Assembly (NCBI GenBank): GCA_023014485.1
Contig: JAJOZX010003205.1
Span: 147,001 to 211,000 of the forward strand
Source of the DNA: Bathynomus jamesi
Lineage: Eukaryota > Arthropoda > Malacostraca > Isopoda > Cirolanidae
Length of the DNA stretch: 64,000 nucleotides
Direction: 5' to 3'
A program made the position numbers and the translations under genes. Numbering within the stretch: position 1 is the stretch's first letter; every line of letters starts with the position of its first letter. Below, piece by piece: positions 36,553 through 46,600 of this stretch. Below the pieces are notes generated by a model. It worked only from the letters and a program-made list of their open reading frames with translations, did not search any database and had not been told where the DNA came from.

Positions 36553-36681
36553 GTACTCGAGTACTGATGTACTCTCTCCATCTCTGGGTACTAACACTTG
36601 AGAAAGATCCATCATTGTAGGTCAAAATGTGAAGAGCAAAAACTACTCGAGTAACTTGGTACTTTCAGGATACACTATAGA

Positions 36682-36871
36682 TAGGCTGACCATATTTCCT
36701 TGAGACAAAAACGGGACATTGGGATGGCAAAAAAGGGACGGGGGTTATGTAATATTCTGTATTCATGAAAAAGTAAGTACATAAACATATTGAGCTTACA
36801 ATTATTCTTCAGTGACAGAACCCATACAAAACGGTACTGTCCCGTTCAAAACGGTACGTATGGTCAGCCTA
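36682..36871. mobile_element. 190-bp hAT-like MITE
   Basis: Terminal inverted repeats taggctgaccata and its complement ending at 36871. Perfect 8-bp duplications actataga at 36674-36681 and 36872-36879. The interior contains aaacgggaca and tgtcccgtt phrases in inverted orientation. No coding capacity. Confidence 0.9.
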
Positions 36872-36879
36872 ACTATAGA

Positions 36880-37745
36880 GTAAGTAATACTGCATGAATT
36901 AGCTGTCATTACTTCATTCTGGAACAATAGCTCTTCCACGTCTAAATTTTCTAACATACGACATCGAAGAGGCGCTGTTGTCACTACTTTCTACAATTTT
37001 TGAAGAACCTTCCTCTGGAAACTGTAACCCAGCTGACCCCTCTTAACTATTTGTCTCTGCTGATTTCAAGGGCATAGAGTTTTATATAGGCCTCTCATTT
37101 TTCCCCCAAAGTTCTTAACAATAAACACCTAAATAGGTTATCTTTACCTATACAAACACTCATCACCACCACTTTAGCCGTTTTAATGAAGTTATTTGGA
37201 AGTATTCCTTTTGTCACCTCATCTATAGCTGATCTTGCAGTTCTTTGGTGTAACCGAGCTTTCTGGTTAACTCCCCTGTACTGGTTGTATAGGCATTATG
37301 TCCACTGAGGAGTTGTCATTCATTTACTACAAAGAAAATGATTTGGTGTCAATGGTTCTGCACCTAACAGCTATAAACAAAGGTGACAGGTCTGTTCCAC
37401 TTCACATTTACTGCTCAACCTAGCTTTAAGTAATGTTTATGCTTACAAGCCTTTCCCAAAATCCTTACCACCATGATGCTCTTTACTTTAAAATCTCATT
37501 GTACCCCCATGCTGTAAAAACTATAATTAGAATTATTCCTCCTTTATCAATGACCAAACTTCTTGGAGTTCTTTAGCAACTCGTTTTAAAGTGTCCATTG
37601 TCCGATATGATCTTAAATACTGAAGTCGATAAAGGTCACAACAGAATCGATCCCATTACTACTATCACTTAATTTAATAAGCCCTACCGATACAAAACGT
37701 CGTCAATGCCAGTAGTTACATACATGAAGAGGATATAAATTTGTC
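36880..37745. other. No gene recognised
   Basis: About 870 bp without a convincing protein or terminal repeats. The 60-codon minus-strand frame at 36802-36984 straddles the MITE boundary and is not meaningful. It may be decayed LINE sequence, but I see no motif. Confidence 0.4.
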
Positions 37746-37747
37746 TA

Positions 37748-38525
37748 CAGGGTGTCCCATAAGTCCGGCATCATAGGAAAAATAATAAAAAAAGGCAAAA
37801 TAAAAGCTTTTATTTACAGAACGTGCTCAATATGTCCACCATTGTTTTCAATACACAAATTCAGACGTGATACCGAGTCAGCAAGCACACGGTGAATGAT
37901 GTCAGGAGTAATGGTGTTACATGCCCCAATAATGCGCTGCCGCAAATGTTCAACACTCCTAATTTTCTCTGCGTATACCAGCGCTTTCAAGTGGCCCCAG
38001 AGATAAAAATCTAGTGAGGTGAGATCCGGGCTTCTAGCTGGCCATTCCACAGGCCCTTCGTCGACTTCCTATCCAATAACCAGGGAATTGTTGGTACAGG
38101 TTTTCCCTTACTTGGGTGCTGTAATGTGCAGGAGCGCCGTCTTGCTGGAACCATGTTGGGAAATGTCCTTCGTTCAAGACACTGGGAAATGCTTCTTCCT
38201 TGAGCATACGTAGGTAGGTGCCTCCAGTGACATGTTCATCGAAAAAGAGGGGGCCTATGATGCGATCCTTCCAAATGCCACACCATACCATCACCCGAGA
38301 TGCACCTTGTTCCTTTGAAGAGGTATACCAGCGAGGGTTGTTTTGAGACCAGTAGCGGGTGTTCTGTCGATTTACCTCACCATTTCCATAAAAAACAGCC
38401 TCGTTACTGAACAGAATGGTGGACGGGAAATTGGCATCCCGAGCATAAGAAAAATATAAATTATAGTTTGTAGAAATAGAAAAATATAAATTTCTCCTAT
38501 GATGCCGGACTTATGGGACACCCTG
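37748..38525 (-). mobile_element. DD41D-type Tc1/mariner element, N-terminus deleted
   Basis: Ends cagggtgtcccataagt in inverted orientation with TA on both sides (37746-37747, 38526-38527). Minus strand retains PLFFDEHVTGGTYLRMLKEE, FPTWFQQDGAPAHYSTQVRE (second Asp), a small shift near 38040-38060, then SRSPDLTSLDFYLWGHLKAL (third Asp) and CIENNGGHIEHVL. About 41 residues separate second and third Asp. The HTH domain and first Asp are mostly gone. It is the same family as 10587-11006. Confidence 0.85.
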
Positions 38526-38948
38526 TACTTTAAATGCAGGAGAATGAAAACATCGTAAGTATCAATTTATCGTCGAGATTAGAAATAAGAAAGCCAAATA
38601 AGCTTAATACAGGGAGCAACATTAACACAAAAACTGAAATTTACTTCATTCTTCCATGCGCTTTCTAGTTCATTTCAATTCCCATTCTGGGAAGATTTTC
38701 ATTTAAAATTTAGTGTGAACATGAATTTCAAACTAGTTGATATATTCATATTGAAGACCTTTTAGAGAATTGGCGTTCTGTTTCTTCGATTACTTCTTAT
38801 TCAATGTCATTTCCATTTTCATTCGCGATCCACAAGTGAGAATGGTAAAATGAAAAATCCAGATTTGAGAATGTTTCCCATCTGAAAAAAACCGTCACTC
38901 CCATTCGGGGTAAAGGTGCCAAATGACTCTGGCTGATATTTCCTAAGT
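38526..38948. other. No gene recognised
   Basis: AT-rich stretch between two transposons without coding signal. Confidence 0.5.
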
Positions 38949-39666
38949 CAGTGGCGGCTCGTGACTTTCAGTTATGGGGGTGCTGCCTCAGAAATTGCTA
39001 ACAATTGTGTCGATTATATATATATGAGAGAGAGAGAAAGTCGAATAGATAAATAGATAACTACTCAGTCATAAAAATAAGTAAAATAGTATCATAAAAT
39101 CAATTATAGGGTACTTACGCTTAACGGGTAATTTCGAATTTGCCAAAAAATTTATTTATAAACAAATTCCATTCTTCTCTTTTTATTCTTTTATTCTGAG
39201 CGAAAAAATATTCTAAGAAATGAAAGCTATATATTGTAAATAGTCCAATTATTATATAATTAACTTCAATCTCACGACAAAAAATAAGTGATAACGAATC
39301 ATTGATAAATGCAATTCGGAAATTAAATTTCGAATTAGCAAACGATACAGCAACACAACTACCACGTCAAACAAACAAATCGGCACTGCTCTGTCCACAG
39401 TGCTTTGGATCCTCTTAAACCCGCGATTCTGACTCGCTCTTCGTACGTCCGCCACCGAGGTTTCAAGCGTTTCGAACAAAATCTGGAACTGTTAGGTACG
39501 CAGTTCCACGGGAAGGCTGAAGCTACTTTCGTGATTCATTCGTTCGGCATTGAAATAGTTTAAGGAAAAAAGGATATAATCTGATTTAAAAACAGAGAGA
39601 CTATTTTAAATATAAAGATCATGGGGGTGCTGCAGTTCCACAGTGCCTACCTGCGAGCCGCTCCTG
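38949..39666 (-). mobile_element. Internally deleted hAT derivative (relative of 60626 element)
   Basis: Ends cagtggcggctcgtgac and (reverse complement of right) caggagcggctcgcagg. Its left part (38998-39160) is the reverse complement of 63250-64000 minus the MITE there. Its right part (39240-39666) is the reverse complement of 60626-61100. It is therefore the two ends of the long hAT joined together, with the transposase deleted. A clear 8-bp duplication is not visible (tcctaagt versus tatcctaa). Confidence 0.85.
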
Positions 39667-40067
39667 TATCCTAACCTAACCTGATGAGAATGAGAATAGC
39701 ATGAAATAAGAATAGATCGATTCGAGAATTTCCTCCCTATAGATTTTCCATTTTCTTTCCCCAATACAATGGTTCTTAAACCCTGGGTCGCCAAGCCATT
39801 TTGATTAGGTCATTAAATTGTCTAAATTTATTATTTATTTATGTTATCCGTAATCATTTTACCATTATTTATTTATTTTATCTATTACAAGTGAACTGGT
39901 TGAAGACATGGGTCGCAGCCTAAAAAAGTTAAAAACCATTGCTCTAATGCATAACACAAATTCATTGACGACACTACTACTAATTTTATGCTTTTCTTCT
40001 TACTAATCTCGCTATCCAAAGCTCAAAGACAAAATTTTACAGTACTTACCAAACAAACCATTGCTTA
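39667..40067. other. No gene recognised
   Basis: AT-rich stretch with no protein, TIR or notable repeat. Confidence 0.5.
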
Positions 40068-40299
40068 CAGGGTGTAACAAAAGTCCGTTCTCATAAGGAA
40101 ATAAGATATAACAGAACTGAACGAGAAAATAGTTTTAACTATACATTACAAACAATACAATCAACTTACCAATTAATTCAGTAATGCATTCAAATTGCAT
40201 TCCATTTAGCCGCACACACATTTCTACTGTTCTTTTTCTCGTTCATTTCTGTTATATCTTATTTCCCTATGAGAACGGACTTTTGTTATTCATCCTTTG
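40068..40299. mobile_element. ~232-bp MITE with cagggtgt tip
   Basis: Left cagggtgtaacaaaagtccg preceded by TA. The right arm, inverted, matches caaaagtccgttctcat and ggaaataagatataacag before its tip diverges. Arms are about 60 bp; no coding capacity. It lies 3' of COPB2, about 320 bp from the stop codon. Confidence 0.75.
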
Positions 40300-40497
40300 T
40301 ACAAAAAAGGAGGTGGTCACCACACTAAAAACATTTAAAAAGGAACAGAAAGTAGTAATACTCGGAAATCTTTTATTTTTTTAATGTATTTATAAACATA
40401 CAGAAAATAAGGAATGATAAAATTTAATCTAATGAAAAACGAGTAAAAAAATTACCTTACAATAAATTAAAGGGGATGAATCTTTCAGGGTTGCGCC

Positions 40498-40500
<3 letters not shown>

Positions 40501-40573
<73 letters not shown>
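40501..40573. repeat. (TA)n microsatellite in the COPB2 3' UTR
   Basis: About 36 uninterrupted TA units begin roughly 45 bp past the COPB2 stop codon, within the likely 3' UTR unless polyadenylation occurs at the AATAAA just after the stop (40611-40616, minus strand). Confidence 0.95.
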
Positions 40574-40575
<2 letters not shown>

Positions 40576-40617
40576 GGAAACAAATGTAAACGTGACCTAA
40601 TTTAATAATATTTATTA

Positions 40618-40656
40618 CTAATCGGCTAACAAATCTTCTTCATCAATATTCACATC
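40618..40656 (-). CDS. COPB2: COPB2 terminal exon
   Basis: 39 bp, acceptor ctttccag. Encodes DVNIDEEDLLAD and the TAG stop, matching the conserved acidic C-terminus. An AATAAA lies directly after the stop. Confidence 0.9.
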   Translation of the reverse strand, partial: DVNIDEEDLLAD

Positions 40657-43600
40657 CTGGAAAGAAAAAAGAAAAAAAAATTATGAAAACTTTTAATGAT
40701 TTAAATCAGTTTCCCAACCGAGTGGCGCTAATTTTTATGAAAATGACAAAAATAAGTACAGTAATTACAAATTGAAGTTACTGAGGATATGCAAATTTCA
40801 AATGAAAACGACATTTGCCAGAACGACATTCCGTCAATACCGAAACTGTATACGCTTAGTCTGAAATTACGTGATGCTCTGGGGGAAGTGGATGTTGAAC
40901 GGTGAGAATAGCAAAACTTCGGGGATGCCGCGAAGGAAGACGGATGGTATTAGGGTGCCTTAAACCATAAAAAGTTGGGAACCACTGCTGCATAGGCTCA
41001 GATTGAAGTTACGCGGTATTAGGGGGCGGGGGAGAAAGGAGGAACTGGATGCAGAATAAAAAATACAATTTTTCCTGGGCGCCGCGAAAGAATAACAGAT
41101 GGCACTGTGGCGCCTTACGCCAGAAAAGGTTGGGGAACTACTGATTTAATTAATCTTTCCAGTTAATAATCACTCGAAGGTCTATATACAAAACAGTTTA
41201 GCTACTCAAGACTTCGAGGAAAGCGGAGAACACTTACAAAAGTCTGATCTTTTAAGCGACATGTAGATTCACTGGACCTGGAGATCATGTTTGTGATAAA
41301 ATCACTTTACATTGACATTTTACCTAACATTACTTCGCAAGTACTACGCTGCCACTCCACCGTTTTACTCTGGCTCACATTACACGATTTTATTAAATTT
41401 TCGGAAAACTTTGGTCGTTGGGAGTGTAGCCGAGGAGTTCCTAAAAACGGAATAAATACACCAATATCCCCCGATTGATAAGAATAAAGAAATGGCTGTA
41501 AAGAATAGCGGCTAAAATATGGGTTCATGAATGACAATCCACTTAAGTTTCTACCATCGTTCAGCGAGTGGCTGAAATAAAGAAGGCTATTCTACTCTCT
41601 CGTTGGATATATTAACTTACTCCCGCGTCCAGATTTTCGTCGATGCGTATATTTTCGAGATCTAACTCCAACTCCCTCTCAAGCTGTGCCTGGTCTATCA
41701 CGGGACGAATGGGTGCGCTTAATTCCAACTCTGAAAGGAAAGAAATAATTCAGATTAGGATCCTTTAACCGTAGATTTTTTTTAATGAAAGGAGCAACAG
41801 AAAAGAAAAATACAGATATACCAATTTTGATAAATTCTATGAAGATCTTCAAGAGCAAGAAGATGAATAACAAAAAGATGAATTTATACAGGAACGAAGA
41901 AGTTTGGGTGGATAAAAGGAGAACTTCCTCGTTCTTGTGTAATAAATTCCTCTCTCCTCCTTCACTTCATCTAAAAAAGATCACAGAAATGATCGAGAGC
42001 TCGGGTGTCTATAAATAAACTCTTCTCCTTTATCGTAACTTCAATTTATAATCCGACAAGCTCTCCAAATTGAGAAAATTTACTTTGAAAGATGTGGATA
42101 ATGTACAGTTTAATGAAGACAATACAATAATAATAATAATTACTTCGAACGAAGAGATGTGAAACACACCAACATCAAAAAAGAAGGAAAAGGGTCGTCG
42201 GCCTTTGTTAAATTTCTCTTTCACTCAATACATATGAATAAAACGAAGCCAAAAAGCGAACGAACACTGGCATGTCTTTCAGTACTCACTTCTACAGTCC
42301 TCCGTTTCCGTTTCCTCTCGTGCTATCGCTATAAAAATTAAGTATTCATTAATAGTAAATCGGGTACGAGCTTAGGAAGCTCTCCTTACCATCTTGTTGG
42401 GGGAGAATTGGGGGCGAAGGGGGATTTGGGGGAGCGGGAGGTTCCGATTGCTCCGCTCCAAAGTGAGAAAGAAGGTCGAGAGAAACGGCCCCCTTGTCCC
42501 CATCGGATGGGAGCTGCGAAGGAAGAGGGGGGATGGGAGAACTCTCCGAGCCTGAAAACGAAGCATAAAAAACATTCGAAACCTAAAAGTTAAAGCTCCT
42601 TCTTCACTGGACTAATCACAATTGCAAAATCAAAAAGGCATAAAAGCTACGCAAAGCCTGTCTAAGAGTTTTATTATACAGGGTGTACATAAAGTCAGGA
42701 TCTATTTTTGTGAAGCACTTGGAAATTATATGGAATTCAATCATAAAATGATAAAGTGGTAACATTTATTAAATAATTAAGAGTAGGATTCGACGTGACG
42801 CCCATCAGTATCCCTGCACAGCTCAAATCGTTCCGCAGCATTTCTAAACACATTCTGGAGCATTTGCCGGGTTATGTTATCTGCAGCAGTTCGTATACGT
42901 GTACGTAAGTTTTCAAGACTCGTAATCTTCGTCTGATAGACGTGCGATTTGATAAAGCCCCATGCAAAGAAATCTAAAGGGGTTAAATCTGGTGATCTCG
43001 CTGGCCAAGGTCTGTTGCTTCCGCGTCCGATCCAGCGATTTGGAAAACGTTCATTTAGATAATCCTGAACAATTTGGCATAGTGACAAGGAGCACCATCA
43101 TGTTGATAGACGACGGGGATAGGATTGTTAGTACCGTCGTCTATCAACATGATGGTGCTCCTTGTCACTATGCCAAAATTGTTCAGGATTATCTAAATGG
43201 ACGTTTTCCAAATCGCTGGATTGGACGCGGAAGCAACAGACCTTGGCCAGCGAGATCACCAGATTTAACCCCTTTAGATTTCTTTGCATGGGGCTTTATC
43301 AAATCGCACGTCTATCAGACGAAGATTACGAGTCTTGAAAACTTACGTACACGTATACGAACTGCTGCAGATAACATAACCCCGCAAATGCTCCAGAATG
43401 TGTTTAGAAATGCTGCGGAACGATTTGAGCTGTGCAGGGATACTGATGGGCGTCACGTCGAATCCTACTCTTAATTATTTAATAAATGTTACCACTTTAT
43501 CATTGAATTCCATATAATTTCCAAGTGCTTCACAAAAATAGATCCTGACTTTATGTACACCCTGTATAAAAACCTGTTAATAATTTACCTTACTCTAACC

Positions 43601-46600
43601 TAACCCAACCCAAATGAACCGAGTATAACCTAATCCACAGAGCATATGCGGTCAAAGCGTCTTGAGGATCGTGAGGATAAATGGATAAACGTCTCGTGTA
43701 CTTACTCAATACTTGCGGTGCATCGACGAATTCGGATTCTTCTAGATCCTGATTTGGGTCTTTGGGAGCAACGTATACGAATTGCCCTTCTCTCTCCGCC
43801 GCCAACATCTCTTCAACTGGGTTCCGCTCGTGATTAGCCTAGAACGGAAGATCAAAACATCTTTGACCTTGGCAGTTTTAAAAGCATTTTGTATCTGAAC
43901 GGGTTTGATTTTCTCGAGTCCATAATCCAATGAACGTCTCGTGACTCAACCGGTTAGGGCGCCGCCCGGCAGTGCTCAGACTCCGGTGAATCGTGGTTCA
44001 AACCCGTGCTGCCTAGAGCTGGGCGGTTGTCTTTTTTGTATCTTACGTCACGAGGAAGCGGCGGGCCGACCACCTCGTTTTAATTGACTCGGGGCCCCTA
44101 CCCTTCGCTTCCTTGGGAGATATGGGACATGGATGTTACCTTTTACCATAATTCAATAACCTTCACATTCAATCCTTCTACGTCTACGATTCCCTATACT
44201 CGAAGTCTTAAAATTATACTCAGGATTATCTGGCTACCAACATTTTTGAAGGTTACGATTGGTCATGAAGGGTTTATTTAACTGTACAAAAAAACTCAAT
44301 GAAAGTGTGAAAGATTTACTATGGAATGCAACTTCCTATCAAAAACTATGACAATCTTTAGGGGTGACTTTGATAGGAAGCTTGTGCTCTAGAATAATTT
44401 TTCCTAACTTTCAGTGAAGTTTTTCATAAAGTAAATTAGTGACTAGAGTTCCCGGTAGCTCAGTGGTATCGGTGTCAGATTCTGGATTCAATCCCTAATG
44501 CTGGCTCTTGGATTACGGTTGAGTTGGGCCAGCCATTCACTCTGTTGGGTGCCTCAGGTAACCCTTAAGACATTCTACCCCCTCCACCCCGCTAACGTGT
44601 GGAAATGCGTTTCCGGATTGTTACCTTTTTATTTATAGTGACATACATATTATTATTATTATTATTATTATTATTTATTATTATTATTACATTCAACTTT
44701 TCAGGTAGCCTTTTAAAGTAATAATTTCTCTACGTTCCTCGATATACTATTAAAACTTCCTTCACTCCCTTATCTTGTAATCGCTCACCATGACGGCAGC
44801 AGCTGCGGCGGCGGCAGGTACTGGTCTATTCCTCTGTTTCTGGAGAAACTGCTCCGCCTTCAGAGCGTTATGAAGCCCGGGAAAGAGATTGTCGTATTGC
44901 GCGGGAGACGCCAGTGATTGAGAGGCTTTCTCCCCAACACACTTTTTCCACAACTCGACTGCTTTCGGAACTTCACTCGGCAAATACGTCCTGAAAGGAA
45001 ATTTTATCTTAAGGCACAGATTTCCTCATGATGGGGTGATACATACTAGTTATCAACGCATCAAACATGAACACTTTTAAGCTAACCCACAGAAGTGTGT
45101 ATGATTTGGCCCCGGTCAATAATTTAGGGTAGTTTTCCGTGATGGCCCTTATTAATTATTCATTATCGAGACTTGAAACTATTAAGTACCGACTTTATAT
45201 CGAGTATTGACTTCACACTCACTTGGCCAAAGCTAGCCGAGTAAAGACTAAAGCTTAAGGGCTAAATTAAGTAAAAAAAATACATTAATCGAGTTTCAGA
45301 ATTATTTATTTTATGCTAAAATTATTGTAACGACGAAAATGATAAAACTGTATTTTATGTATAAGGAATTATTCACTCATTCATTCTTTTTGTAATGCCA
45401 AATACGTCTAAAGAGTTTTCCCAGTGACAACTCGAGTATCAAACCTAAATTCTTCTCACATTTAGTTAGGTTATGAATAAGGTAGAGAGATTAAGCTGTT
45501 TAAATTGATGGTTTAGGATCAAAAGTAAAAAAAAAAAAAAGTTAAAATTTTTAGGGACTCAATTTCTAAGAAAAATACAAAAATTTGATCTAATATAAAA
45601 AATTTTATCCAGCTGAGACGAGAGACTATCGTAACCTGCTTTAGGTCACATCAGGTTAGATTACAGTCAGGTTGAAAGAAATGTGCATAAACTGTTCTTA
45701 GTGTCTGAATAAAGTTGTTAAAGGCTTCGAAGATCTTACCGCGCAAAGAAAGCTGCTTCTGAAACTCTGTTTGTCTTCAGTAGTAGTTCAAAACACTGAT
45801 CAAGTTGACCACTGATAAAATGCGAAAGGAAAGCCACGTTATTTCGTCCTTCAGATTCAGCTGAAGAACCAACTTCCTTTATTAAATCCTTGTTGCCTAA
45901 AGATGAAGAAAAGTAAATTTGATAGTTCACATTTTCTTTAAACTTCATGAAAGGAGGTTAAGAGCGGAAAAATCTTGGTAGTGTTTTACGGGTAACGGGT
46001 CTTGGAAAGTCTGTTCGGCCTGTTCCGGTTGCAAATTTGAGCATAATAAAGTTTAATTTGAGCGTCTTACCTTTCAGTAGCTTACTGAAGAAACAAGATG
46101 CCCACCTGACCAATTAACTTATTCAATTTCAGAATTGGAAAAATAAATGAGGTATTTGATGCTCTACAGTATTTATAATAGAGATGCATAGATACTTTTT
46201 GCCCATAACAATACCGATACATAATAAACTTAATTCAAAATATTTCATATATGATTTTAAACTGTTTAAATTTAAATGCAATATAGGTACTGTAAGTGTA
46301 GGTGTTTGTGGAGATCAGCAAAAACACCTTTTTTCTGCTTTTTTTTTTTACTTGTTTTTTATATTTTTTGTTTTTCTAAAACCTGATACTGTTAGTAACG
46401 CTTCTTTTCTTAAATAACTATTGCAAACCTCAATAGGGCAGTCATGTCATTTTTCTTATTAATTTATTATTACCTGGAGGATTCCTAAGTAACTAATTAA
46501 GTACTACCTACTTTCCTAGGTATTGTCGTGTATTGGTTTTTAATAAAGAATATAATAATGTTTAATAAGAAATTTAGTAATGTTTTGTATGAAATTAAGA

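Larger units (their letters stand above)
35093..36592. mobile_element. hAT-like element with GAGTAC subterminal repeats
   Basis: Ends tagaggtggaaagagtac and (reverse complement of the right) ccagagatggagagagtac. The flanks share ggtacta (left about 35087-35093, right about 36591-36597), an imperfect 7-8-bp duplication that returns the LINE to ggtactaacactt. Subterminal regions carry arrays of acgagtacgagtac-type repeats (35130-35240, 35565-35660). No transposase is seen. A second hAT-like element lies inside at 35665-36552. Confidence 0.75.
34600..36670 (-). pseudogene. CR1-like LINE fragment, split by a hAT
   Basis: Minus strand 35090-34610, with changes of frame: LFKKDDRENPCNYRPINLTS, LLESIITERI, FRQHRSCLTNLL, YLDFQKAFDKVPHARLMAKV (palm) and W-ED-W-KDRKQ-V-like sequence ending in VTSGAPQGSVL-like sequence near 34660. 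The part upstream of the hAT (36593-36670) continues the preceding SSVLVP region. Stops and shifts abound, and only the middle of the reverse transcriptase remains. Confidence 0.75.

Noticed and set aside
39670..39685. Insect-type telomeric repeats (cctaacctaacc here and near 43595 and 56690)
   Set aside because: Only one to three imperfect units occur, dispersed, with no tandem array.
40611..40616. AATAAA directly after the COPB2 stop as the polyadenylation signal
   Set aside because: It would give almost no 3' UTR. Possible but not supported by anything else, so not annotated as a terminator.
43941..44010. A functional tRNA gene
   Set aside because: A and B boxes are present but no acceptor or anticodon stem can be formed; a SINE explains the sequence better.
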